NCBI GenBank assembly: GCA_934465295.1
Contig: CAKSKU010000003.1
Location: forward strand, 62,001-126,000
Direction of reading: 5' to 3'
Source of the DNA: an uncultured Oscillospiraceae bacterium
GTDB lineage: Bacteria; Bacillota; Clostridia; Oscillospirales; Ruminococcaceae
DNA length: 64,000 nucleotides
The position numbers and the translations under genes are program-made. The notes under the pieces are model-generated. The model did no database searches. It was not told where the DNA came from and saw only the letters and a list, made by a program, of their open reading frames with translations. The number at the start of each line of letters is the position of its first letter. Position 1 is the stretch's first letter. Shown one piece after another: positions 42,496 through 50,617 of this stretch.

Positions 42496-43275
42496 ATGGC
42501 AATTCTTGAAGTAAAAAATCTTTCCAAAAGCTTTGACGACCTCGAAGTACTCAAGGATATCTCGTTCAATGTTGAAAAGGGCGAAGTCGTTGCTGTCATC
42601 GGTCCGTCGGGAAGCGGAAAATCGACGATGCTCCGATGCATAAATCAGCTTGAAAAGCTCGGCGGCGGAAATGTTACCGTCTGCGGACGTGATCTTGTCA
42701 CGGGTTATACGAACGGCAAGCCTGTTTATGCTTCCAATGCGGAGCTGCGTGAGATACGCTTGAAAATAGGGCTTGTATTCCAGAATTTTAACCTTTTCCC
42801 TCATATGAACGTGCTTCGCAACATCACCGAAGCACCTGTGTGCGTCCTCAAAATGCCCAAGGACGAAGCCGAGAAAAAGGCTATGGAGCTGCTCCGCAAA
42901 ATGGGACTTGAAAACAAGGCAAAGGCTTATCCCTGCGAGCTTTCGGGCGGTCAGCAGCAGCGTGTTTCCATTGCAAGGGCGCTCGCTCTCAACCCCGAGG
43001 TGCTGTTCTTTGACGAGCCGACCTCGGCGCTTGACCCGGAGCTTACGGGTGAAATTCTCAAAGTTATAAAAGAGCTTGCAAAGGACAAAATGACAATGGT
43101 CATCGTTACGCACGAAATGGCTTTCGCAAGGGAAGTTGCCGACCACGTTATCTTTATGGACGGCGGCGTTATCGTTGAAGAGGGAACGCCCGACGCGGTG
43201 TTCGTCAATACGAAAAATGAGCGTACCAAGCAGTTCCTGCGGAGGTATGATTCAATAAACGGGGAGGATAAATAA
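42496..43275 (+). CDS. Amino-acid ABC transporter ATP-binding protein
   Basis: A 259-residue ATPase of the GlnQ/HisP type. Walker A GPSGSGKSTMLRCIN, a Q-loop VFQNFNLFPHM, the signature LSGGQQQRVSIARALA, Walker B VLFFDEPTSALDPE and the H-loop VTHEM are all intact. The chosen ATG at 42496 follows GGAAAGGAC, 22 nt after the permease stop. It powers the permease encoded upstream. Its stop overlaps the next start. Confidence 0.94.
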   Translation: MAILEVKNLSKSFDDLEVLKDISFNVEKGEVVAVIGPSGSGKSTMLRCINQLEKLGGGNVTVCGRDLVTGYTNGKPVYASNAELREIRLKIGLVFQNFNLFPHMNVLRNITEAPVCVLKMPKDEAEKKAMELLRKMGLENKAKAYPCELSGGQQQRVSIARALALNPEVLFFDEPTSALDPELTGEILKVIKELAKDKMTMVIVTHEMAFAREVADHVIFMDGGVIVEEGTPDAVFVNTKNERTKQFLRRYDSINGEDK

Positions 43276-44435
43276 TGGTAAATTTAAAAAAGGTCTCGGC
43301 GGCATTTCTCGCAGCCGCAATGCTGTTCTCGTTCTCGGCTTGTTCAAAGGACAACACATCAGCCGATGATAACGCAGCCGTAACGGCAGAGGCAGAAGTA
43401 CCCTCGGCTTCGGCAAGAGTAAGCGTTGACGGCACAAAGTTTATGGTCAACGGCAAGGAGCTCTGGATCAACGGCACGAACACTCCGTGGGAAAAGTGGA
43501 ACGACTTTGACGGCAATATGGACGAAGAGTTCTGGGACAAGACCTTCGCACAGCTTGCGGCAGACAACGTAAACTGCACAAGAATCTGGATAAACTGCTC
43601 GGGCGAAAACATTATCCAGCTCAAAACCACGGGCGAAGTAAAGAGCATCACAGAGGGTCACTGGACAGATCTTGACAAGCTCTTTGCGCTTGCAGAAAAG
43701 CACAAGGTCTATGTTATGCCGACGCTTCTCTCGTTCGACCACTTCAAGGGTACTGCAAAGTTCAGCTCAGGCGACAAGTGGAGAAACCTTATAATGAGCA
43801 AGGAAATGACCGATGCTTTCGCTGAGAATTACGTCAAGACCTTCTGCGAACGCTACGGAAACTGCGAATATATCTTCGGCATCGATATCATGAACGAACC
43901 CGACTGGGTAAAGGAAAATGAAGAATGCGGCAGGGTCGGCTTTGAGTACCTTTCCTACTTCTTCGGCAAGTGCGCATCCGTTATCCACGAAAATTCCGAT
44001 ATCCTCGCAACGGTCGGAATGGGTATGATAAAGTACAACTCCGATAATTATGAGGGAAACTATGTATCCGACGAGTTTTTGAAGCAGATCACAGGGCTTG
44101 ATGATTCCTACCTCGACTTTTACAGCCCCCACTACTATGCATGGATGCTTTCAAGTATGCCTCACCCGTTCGATAAGTCTCCCGTTGACTTCGGACTTGA
44201 CGGAACAAAGCCTGCAATAATCGGCGAAACACCGAACGACGATGAAGCACAGATGAACCTCACCACGGATCAGAAGTATGAGAATTGCTACAACAACGAC
44301 TGGAACGGCGTAATGACATGGATGGATCCGCAGAAAAGCGGCGACAGCTATGAATACTACAAGTACGAACTCACAGCTTCGGCAACCAATCATATGAACG
44401 AGATCGCACCCGATAAGGTACACCCTTTGGGTTAA
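43275..44435 (+). CDS. Secreted glycoside hydrolase lipoprotein, GH5/cellulase-like
   Basis: A 386-residue protein. The signal peptide ends in FSFSAC (lipid-modified Cys23), followed by a short Ser/Asp/Ala linker. The catalytic (beta/alpha)8 domain begins with the FMVNGKELWINGTNTPWEKW motif typical of GH5-clan enzymes. The acid/base Glu is likely in FGIDIMNEPDWV and the nucleophile Glu in PAIIGETPND. Mannan or glucan hydrolysis is plausible; the exact family needs a profile search. The ATG overlaps the stop of the ABC ATPase gene, so it is expressed with the transporter, an unusual partnership. Confidence 0.8.
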   Translation: MVNLKKVSAAFLAAAMLFSFSACSKDNTSADDNAAVTAEAEVPSASARVSVDGTKFMVNGKELWINGTNTPWEKWNDFDGNMDEEFWDKTFAQLAADNVNCTRIWINCSGENIIQLKTTGEVKSITEGHWTDLDKLFALAEKHKVYVMPTLLSFDHFKGTAKFSSGDKWRNLIMSKEMTDAFAENYVKTFCERYGNCEYIFGIDIMNEPDWVKENEECGRVGFEYLSYFFGKCASVIHENSDILATVGMGMIKYNSDNYEGNYVSDEFLKQITGLDDSYLDFYSPHYYAWMLSSMPHPFDKSPVDFGLDGTKPAIIGETPNDDEAQMNLTTDQKYENCYNNDWNGVMTWMDPQKSGDSYEYYKYELTASATNHMNEIAPDKVHPLG

Positions 44436-45329
44436 TGCGGAATTATTTTAATGCGGAATTATTTTAATGCGGAATTCGGAATTCGGAATGCGGAATTATT
44501 GGTAGAGCTGACATTTGTTCAGTGATGCGAAGCCAAGCAGCTGGTCGAGCTGAGCACAGCTCGTCAGGTGTCCAGAGGGCGGAAGCCCTTGGTCGCTCTC
44601 CGCAGAGAGCGAAATCCTCTAAAATGACAGCTAATGCATTGCCGCAATAGAAAAATATCTAACAGCTAAAAAACGGCGCAATTCACACGAATAATGGTAA
44701 ACGAATTATGAGAAATCAGTTTCGTAAACCGAAAAATGTGAATTGCGCCAATTCTATTTTCCTAAAACAAACTATCCTCGGCATAAAATGCGCAGAGCGA
44801 AAGCGATAAGCATTTCTTGCCGACACCGTTTGAACAGCGGTGGGATATGAACGGGATAACAACAAAAATCCGTAGGGTCGGATTCCATATCCGACCGTTT
44901 TCACGCACAACGGGATAAAACATAAACTGCGCCTCCGAAACAGACCATCTGTCAGATAGCCAACCGCCATTCATACTGCGTTTTATCATTCATATAGCGT
45001 TGAAGCTTCAAATCCACTCACTCCGTTCGTGGATTTTGGCTTCAAGGATGGATATTCGGGTAAAATAATTGGCGCAATTCACATTTTGGGGTTGCCTTTT
45101 TTGATGTGAATTGCGCCATTTTTAGCTGTTAGTGATTTCGTTATTGCGGTAATGCGTTTTGCTGTTAGTTTAGGAAATTTCGCTCTCTGCGGAGAGCGAC
45201 CAAAGGGCTTCCGCCCTCTGGACACCTGACGAGCTGTGCTCAGCTCGACCAGCTGGTTGCTTCGCAGTTTTCATATAAATGTGAACTGCGCCATTTTTTA
45301 GCAGGCTAAATTTTTGCTGTGCCAAGCAC
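44436..45329. repeat. Non-coding mirror-symmetric repeat island (E-C'-A-D ... B-A-C)
   Basis: About 890 bp without a gene. It contains three E-type AATTCGG blocks (44437-44500), reverse C (about 44513-44630), A (44675-44749), D (about 44768-44855), B (45000-45045), a short A (45071-45117) and forward C (about 45173-45270). The order and orientation match the islands at 19689-20638 and 62430-63238. The segment between D and B (about 44860-44990) carries a small inverted repeat with GTCGGATTCCATATCCGAC and no gene. Confidence 0.8.
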
Positions 45330-45358
45330 TTGAATTATACATAATTATATGCTATTAT
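45330..45358 (+). promoter_or_regulatory. Promoter of the FMN-binding protein
   Basis: TTGAAT (45330-45335), a 17-bp spacer and TATTAT (45353-45358). Confidence 0.58.
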
Positions 45359-45395
45359 AAAACCACTTTAACTTTATAAAAAGGGGCGGACTATA

Positions 45396-45872
45396 ATGTT
45401 CAGACCATTGAGAAGAGCCAAAAGAGCCATTTCCGAAGAAGATGCAAAACAGCTTCTGCTTACCGAAAAGTGCGGAGTGCTTGCTGTAAACGGCGATGAC
45501 GGCTATCCGTTCGCAATTCCCCTCAACTATTTTTACGATGAGGAAAGCGGCAGGATATATTTCCACGGTGCAAAGTCGGGTCACAAGGTCGATGCGCTGA
45601 AAAAGGACGACAAGGTCTGCTTCACCGTCTATGGCGGAGAGCACTTCGCCGAGGGCGAATGGGCAGCCTATGTAAAAAGCGTTGTTGTTTTCGGCAGATG
45701 CCGCCTTATCTCCGATGCCGAAATGACCGAGGAAAAGGTACGCACCCTTGCAATGAAATATTATCCGACCAAGGATGAAGTCGAAGCCGAGATCGCAGAC
45801 CATATAAAAGCCGCCCGGCTCTACGAGATAACCATAGAGCATCTGAGCGGCAAGCAAATTCAGGAAAAATAA
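45396..45872 (+). CDS. Pyridoxamine-5'-phosphate-oxidase-like FMN-binding protein
   Basis: A 158-residue split-barrel flavoprotein of the NimA-like group. LLLTEKCGVLAVNGDDGYPFAIPLNYFYDEESGRIYFHGAKSGHKVDALK is the characteristic region, with a later AEGEWAAYVKSVVVFGRCRL segment. Relatives bind FMN (or heme or F420) and some reduce nitroimidazoles; the substrate here is unknown. The ATG follows AAAAGGGGCGGACTATA. It converges on the lipid-kinase gene 12 bp away. Confidence 0.85.
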   Translation: MFRPLRRAKRAISEEDAKQLLLTEKCGVLAVNGDDGYPFAIPLNYFYDEESGRIYFHGAKSGHKVDALKKDDKVCFTVYGGEHFAEGEWAAYVKSVVVFGRCRLISDAEMTEEKVRTLAMKYYPTKDEVEAEIADHIKAARLYEITIEHLSGKQIQEK

Positions 45873-45884
45873 ATTAGTCGGATA

Positions 45885-46883
45885 TCACTCTGTCGGATCG
45901 TCGTTCTCCTCGGAGTAATAATAGCTCGGGTCGGATTCATCACCCATCGGCTCGGGAACAACTTCGGCAGTTCCGCCGAGAATTTTGAGCGTCGGCGATG
46001 CAAACAGGCAGATAGCTTTGTTCTTTGCGCTTATCTCTGCTCTTGAAACGTCTCCTCCGAATTCGCCGTCAAGCGTCCACGGGATCGATTCGTCCGAGCT
46101 TACGACCGCTTTCCCCGTCTTGAAATAGTAGAAGCAGTCCGCTTCAAGATTTCGTGCAAGCAGAGCATTTATCGTCTGCTGAAGCTCGATAAGGTTCTTC
46201 GGGTTCTTTATGAAAAGCCCTTCCATAATGCCGTCGTTCATCAGCACGTCCTTGCCGCCGAGACCCTTGAAGCCTCCGACCGACATTGAGTTGCATATCA
46301 TACCGTAGATGAATTCGTCCTCGATAACGTTGCCGTCATATTCTACCTTGACATTGTACGGCTTCATACTGTTAAGGCGCTTTATGCTAAGTCCCTCTGC
46401 GATGTAGGCAAGGCTTCCGAAAACGTTCTTCATCTGCTGTGAAGTGCCATAGCTGACATCGGTGAAAGCTCCGAAGCCTGCAACGTAGGTGAAAAATTCA
46501 TCGTTGAAAGCGCCGATATCGACCTCTGCGGTCTCGCCCGTGACTATCTTTTCAGCCGCCGCCGTCATATTGTGCGGTATGCCAAGGCTCGAAGCGAAGT
46601 CGTTCATCGTTCCTGCGGGGATATAGCCGAGCGGTATCTTTTCGCCGAGGTTCATCAAGCCTTTGATTGCTTCGTTCATAGTGCCGTCGCCGCCGCTCAC
46701 AACGATGACATCATGCTCCGCTCCCGTTTCCGTGATAACGTTAACGGCGTCAAGCTTTGCCTGAGTCGGGTGAGCCGTGACTTCATAGCCTGCCTTTGTG
46801 AACGTATCGAGTATCTGAAGCAGGTGGAACTTTATCTGTCCCTTACCTGAATGTGGGTTAAAAACAAAAAGCAATTTTTTCAT
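45885..46883 (-). CDS. Diacylglycerol/lipid kinase family protein
   Basis: A 332-residue cytosolic kinase of the DagK/YegS/BmrU group. The N-terminal FVFNPHSGKGQIKFHL and the nucleotide motif VVSGGDGTMNEAIKGLM with PLGYIPAGTMNDFASSLGIP are diagnostic, and GAFNDEFFTYVAGFGAFTDVSY follows. It probably phosphorylates diacylglycerol for lipid recycling. An acidic tail (GDESDPSYYYSEENDDPTE) is an extra feature. A GAAAGGAGC site precedes the ATG. Confidence 0.92.
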   Translation of the reverse strand: MKKLLFVFNPHSGKGQIKFHLLQILDTFTKAGYEVTAHPTQAKLDAVNVITETGAEHDVIVVSGGDGTMNEAIKGLMNLGEKIPLGYIPAGTMNDFASSLGIPHNMTAAAEKIVTGETAEVDIGAFNDEFFTYVAGFGAFTDVSYGTSQQMKNVFGSLAYIAEGLSIKRLNSMKPYNVKVEYDGNVIEDEFIYGMICNSMSVGGFKGLGGKDVLMNDGIMEGLFIKNPKNLIELQQTINALLARNLEADCFYYFKTGKAVVSSDESIPWTLDGEFGGDVSRAEISAKNKAICLFASPTLKILGGTAEVVPEPMGDESDPSYYYSEENDDPTE

Positions 46884-46930
46884 AAAAAGCTCCTTTCGGG
46901 GATAAGCTTTCCCGTTATGTCATTACAGCA

Positions 46931-46962
46931 ATGCCGCACGTTTTGTTACGAATGTGCGGCAT
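46931..46962. terminator. Hairpin between ydcF-like and lipid-kinase genes
   Basis: ATGCCGCAC pairs with GTGCGGCAT around a 14-base loop. It lies downstream of the YdcF-like gene on the minus strand, but the T tract is weak on both strands. Confidence 0.45.
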
Positions 46963-47042
46963 TATTTTAAAATTATTATAGTCCTGATTTGTGTTAAAAG
47001 ATACAGAAACAGGTGAAAATCAGACGAAATCCGTGTCCTTTT

Positions 47043-47819
47043 TCAGAAGAGAAATTCGTAAACATTCCCGAATATCTCCCTCACCCAGTATGGCGGAAGA
47101 TATATCGGAACTGTCCGTGCGGCGCAGCATTTTACGTCAAGACCCTGCTTTTTCGCTATCGTTTTTGCACGTCGGAGGTGATATTCGTTTGAAACTATCG
47201 CAATTTCGCCCGAAATGCCCCTTTCTTCAAGCAAAGCCTTTGAAAAAGCCATATTTTCACGGGTGCTTGTCGATTTGTCCTCGATGATTATCCTTTCGGG
47301 TGCTATCCCACGGCTTTCAAGCTGACGTTTTATACATTCAGCCTCAGAAATAAGCTCGTCCTCGCCCTTTCCGCCCGATGCGACAACTACCGCCTCGGGA
47401 TATTCCTCAAGGTAACGGCAAGCCGCACTTATCCTCTGCATAAGCATAGGACTGGGCTTTTCCCCGTGTACCCTGCACCCTAAAACGATTATCGCCGCAG
47501 GGTCGGTCGGTTTGTCGTTCGCCGCCTTTATCATAAGTGCGGAGACGACCGCCGAAATTATGATAAAAACTATCGCAAGTGCGGCAATAATGCAGAAAAC
47601 CACCCGTACCGCTCTGCTCGTTTTTATCAGCGTGAAAATTTTCCCGTGGAAAACGGCAAAAAGCGCAAGCACAGCTCCTCCTGCCATTATAACGTAATTT
47701 CCGAGGTTAAGGTGAATGTTCGGGTTGAAAAGCGGCGAAAGTCCGAACAGGAAAGCGAGAACGGATACTATAAACAGTATTGTCCACCCGATGCCGCCGA
47801 AATTTATCAGCGTTTTCAA
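47043..47819 (-). CDS. YdcF/SanA-like membrane protein (DUF218)
   Basis: A 258-residue protein with three to four N-terminal spans (about residues 10-30, 36-55, 70-95). A DUF218 domain follows: AAIIVLGCRVHGEKPSPMLMQRI, VVASGGKGEDELISEAECIKR, DKSTSTRENMAFSK and IVSNEYHLRRAKTIAKK. Relatives SanA and ElyC act in envelope maintenance; biochemical activity is not established. Translation starts at a TTG only 3 nt after the TSCPD gene and is probably coupled. Confidence 0.87.
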   Translation of the reverse strand: MKTLINFGGIGWTILFIVSVLAFLFGLSPLFNPNIHLNLGNYVIMAGGAVLALFAVFHGKIFTLIKTSRAVRVVFCIIAALAIVFIIISAVVSALMIKAANDKPTDPAAIIVLGCRVHGEKPSPMLMQRISAACRYLEEYPEAVVVASGGKGEDELISEAECIKRQLESRGIAPERIIIEDKSTSTRENMAFSKALLEERGISGEIAIVSNEYHLRRAKTIAKKQGLDVKCCAARTVPIYLPPYWVREIFGNVYEFLF

Positions 47820-47822
47820 GGC

Positions 47823-48077
47823 TTAAAGCTCTTCAAGAGCCTCGGTAAGGGCTTCGGCAAGCTGATCGGGACAGGAAGTTCCTCTGCCGTTGCAGTCGAT
47901 GCCCTTCATTCGGGAGATAGCTTCCTCGGCCTTCATTCCCTTTACAAGAGCTGCGACGCCCTGAGTATTGCCGTTGCAGCCACCCTGAAAGCTGACATTC
48001 TCAACAACGCCATTGTCGGAAAGCTCAACGGTTATTTTTTTTGAACAAACTCCCCTCGGAGTATATGTGTATGTCAT
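47823..48077 (-). CDS. TSCPD-domain protein (TIGR03905 type)
   Basis: An 84-residue protein that matches the small TSCPD family: CSKKITVELSDNGVVENVSFQGGCNGNTQGVAALVKGM and GRGTSCPDQLAEAL. The conserved cysteines suggest metal binding. The TSCPD domain also occurs at the end of ribonucleotide reductases, but the role of the stand-alone form is unknown. The ribosome site is AAGAGGTGATCC. Confidence 0.85.
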   Translation of the reverse strand: MTYTYTPRGVCSKKITVELSDNGVVENVSFQGGCNGNTQGVAALVKGMKAEEAISRMKGIDCNGRGTSCPDQLAEALTEALEEL

Positions 48078-48097
48078 TATGGATCACCTCTTGATAA

Positions 48098-49276
48098 TTA
48101 CTTTTTTAATCTTGCCACTCCCGATTCAACTGCTGCCTTTGCAACTGCATCTGCAACGATGACCGCAACATTCTTATCGAATGCGTTCGGGAGGATAAAG
48201 TCTGCGCAAAGCTTATCGGCAGGAACTGCTGCTGCGATAGCGTAAGCTGCGGCACGCTTCATATCTTCGTTTATATCGCTTGCACGAACTGCAAGTGCGC
48301 CCTTGAAAATTCCGGGGAATGCAACAACGTTGTTGATCTGGTTCGGAAAGTCGGAACGTCCTGTACCTACGACGAATGCGCCTGCTTCCTTTGCAGCGTC
48401 GGGCATAATTTCCGGTGTAGGATTTGCCATTGCGAAGATGATGGACTTATCATTCATTGACTTTACCATTTCGGGCGAAACAAGATTAGGCTTCGATACG
48501 CCGATGAAAGCGTCTGCGCCCTTGAGTGCATCGGCAAGTGTACCCTTCTTGTGGTTCTTATTTGTGAGCTTTGCCATTTCGTAGTGGGACGGATTCTTGA
48601 ACTCGTCACCGTCGCAGATGATCCCTGCAAGGTCTACCATTATGATATCGCCCATTCCCATTGAGATGAACTGCTTTGCAATTGCACAGCCTGCCGCACC
48701 TGCGCCGTTGATAACGAGGGTCATATCCCCGAACTTCTTGCCTGCCACCTTTGCGGCATTGAGCATTGCGGCAGATGCAACGATAGCCGTTCCGTGCTGG
48801 TCATCGTGGAAAACAGGGATATCGCATCTCTCTTTGAGCTTCTTTTCGATCTCGAAGCAGCGTGGGGCGGAGATATCTTCAAGGTTGATTCCGCCGAAGC
48901 TGTATGAAATAAGCTCGACAGTGCGGACGAACTCATCAACGTCCTTGGAATTCACGCAGATAGGGAAAGCGTCAACGCCTGCAAATTCTTTGAAAAGCGC
49001 ACATTTGCCCTCCATTACGGGCATAGATGCTCTCGGTCCGATGTCGCCAAGTCCGAGCACGGCAGTACCGTCCGTGATAACAGCAACAAGGTTGTGTCTT
49101 CTTGTAAGGTCATAGGAAAGCTCGGGGTTCTTTTCAATTTCAAGGCAAGGCTGCGCAACGCCGGGAGTGTACGCAAGCGAAAGCTGTTCACGGTTTTCGA
49201 CCGTACAGCGTGAAACTACCTCGATCTTTCCCTGCCATTCGTAATGCTTCTGAAGTGATTCGTCCATAATGCTCAT
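48098..49276 (-). CDS. NAD(P)-dependent malic enzyme
   Basis: A 392-residue short-form bacterial malic enzyme converting malate to pyruvate and CO2. Motifs are LAYTPGVAQPCLEIE, TDGTAVLGLGDIGPRASMPVMEGK, the catalytic and metal region HDDQHGTAIVASAAML and the Rossmann VINGAGAAGCAIAKQFI. MaeB-type phosphotransacetylase fusion is absent. The start ATG follows AAGGAAGAATAC. It sits upstream of the TSCPD and YdcF genes on the same strand with short gaps, so they may form one transcript. Confidence 0.94.
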   Translation of the reverse strand: MSIMDESLQKHYEWQGKIEVVSRCTVENREQLSLAYTPGVAQPCLEIEKNPELSYDLTRRHNLVAVITDGTAVLGLGDIGPRASMPVMEGKCALFKEFAGVDAFPICVNSKDVDEFVRTVELISYSFGGINLEDISAPRCFEIEKKLKERCDIPVFHDDQHGTAIVASAAMLNAAKVAGKKFGDMTLVINGAGAAGCAIAKQFISMGMGDIIMVDLAGIICDGDEFKNPSHYEMAKLTNKNHKKGTLADALKGADAFIGVSKPNLVSPEMVKSMNDKSIIFAMANPTPEIMPDAAKEAGAFVVGTGRSDFPNQINNVVAFPGIFKGALAVRASDINEDMKRAAAYAIAAAVPADKLCADFILPNAFDKNVAVIVADAVAKAAVESGVARLKK

Positions 49277-49313
49277 TTTAGTATTCTTCCTTTATATTTA
49301 TAATAGTATAAGC

Positions 49314-50150
49314 TTACTTTGTTTTGTTCGCAAGCTTGATTATCCTGTCGATATTTTCCTTTGAGGTGTAGTAGCTGCCGATATGGGTCGGGCGTTCATT
49401 GTAAAGTCCGTGAAAATCCGAGCCTCCCGTTACGATGAGATCATACTTTTCGGCAGTTTCGATAAGCTTCTGCTGCTGTTCCTCGGTCGCAGAGTAATGA
49501 TAAGCCTCAACGCCGTCGATCTTGCCGTTCTGCGCAAGCTCCTCAAGCAGCTCAACGGAATCATACTTCATCGGGTGAGCCAGTACAGCAACGCCCTTTG
49601 CCGAATGAATAAGGTCAAGCACAAAGTTTACATCGGGATATTCACGTTCGACCACACTGATACCGTCCTTGTGATTGAAAAGCTTGTGGTTGAGCTTTCC
49701 GTAGAAATGAGTGGTGTAGCCGTATTCAATGAGCGCATGCATAATGTGCTGCTTGAAAATGCTCTTTGAACCCGTTGCGTGCTTCATAACGCTTTCCACA
49801 GTTATCGGGTAAAGCTTCATAACGTTTTCCACCATCTCAGCAGCGCATTTCCGCCTTATCTCGCAGGATTTTATGCAAAGTCCCTCCAGACGGTCAGGCT
49901 TCTGCGGAGCATAGCAAAGAATGTGTACCTTGCGGTTGCGCTTCTTGTCCCAAGCCGAAAGCTCAACACCGGGGATAGTCTGAACGCCGTAGCGTTCGCC
50001 GAGGACTTTTGCACGGTTTATCGACGACATTGTGTCATGATCGGTTATCGAAATGAAATCAATGCCCGTTTTCTTTGCCTGAACGATAATATCCTCAATT
50101 CCGAGTGAACCGTCGGAAAGAGTGGTGTGACAGTGGAGGTCGCCTATCAT
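49314..50150 (-). CDS. PHP-domain metal-dependent phosphoesterase
   Basis: A 278-residue protein of the TrpH/YciV group. The PHP motifs are DLHCHTTLSDGSL, ISITDHDTMSSINRA, IPGVELSAWD, VLAHPMKYDSVELLEELA and VTGGSDFHGLYNERPTHIG, and together they form a trinuclear metal site. Relatives hydrolyse small nucleotides or RNA 5' ends (RNase AM). The substrate here is not known. The ATG follows AAGGAGATGAGTTT. Confidence 0.9.
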   Translation of the reverse strand: MIGDLHCHTTLSDGSLGIEDIIVQAKKTGIDFISITDHDTMSSINRAKVLGERYGVQTIPGVELSAWDKKRNRKVHILCYAPQKPDRLEGLCIKSCEIRRKCAAEMVENVMKLYPITVESVMKHATGSKSIFKQHIMHALIEYGYTTHFYGKLNHKLFNHKDGISVVEREYPDVNFVLDLIHSAKGVAVLAHPMKYDSVELLEELAQNGKIDGVEAYHYSATEEQQQKLIETAEKYDLIVTGGSDFHGLYNERPTHIGSYYTSKENIDRIIKLANKTK

Positions 50151-50299
50151 AAACTCATCTCCTTATTTAATTGGGAACAGATAGCGGAAAAAGCACTCCG
50201 CAGAGCAAAATAGTTTGAATATATATGATTAATTATACCATAAAAAAACATATAAATCAAGGGCTTTTTTAAACAAAATGCATATATAACGCACGATTT

Positions 50300-50401
50300 A
50301 TACTAAACACCATTTAAAATTTGGAAAAAATCAAGCCGACAATCTCGAATATATAGGATTTCGGCGCAGATTTTTTCCTGTATTTTATTGGTGTTTAGTA
50401 T
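50300..50401. mobile_element. MITE-like element, family F, copy 3
   Basis: 102 bp with intact ends ATACTAAACACC and GGTGTTTAGTAT and the inner GAAAAAATCAAGCCGACAATC / GGCGCAGATTTTTTC arms, located in the gap between the PHP gene and htrA. Confidence 0.75.
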
Positions 50402-50455
50402 TACAATGCGTAATTATCCGCAAACCCAACATAAGCCACACCAAACAGCAAAAAA

Positions 50456-50610
50456 GGCGCAATCCACAAAAATCAGGAAACCCCAAAAAATGTGAATTGC
50501 GCCAATTATCAATTGTATACTATCAACTATTAACTGTCAACTGCAAATTATCAATTATCAATTGAAAACTGTTAACTATTAACTATTAACTATTAACTGT
50601 TAACTGTCAA
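50456..50610. repeat. Module A variant and TTAACTA tandem units (module H) downstream of htrA
   Basis: A short copy of palindrome A (50456-50503) is followed by alternating ATCAATTG and TTAACTATTAACTGT units up to 50610, just past the htrA stop. The H units match those at 8403-8443 in reverse complement. The rest of the 50151-50617 gap has no gene. Confidence 0.7.
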
Positions 50611-50617
50611 CTGAACC

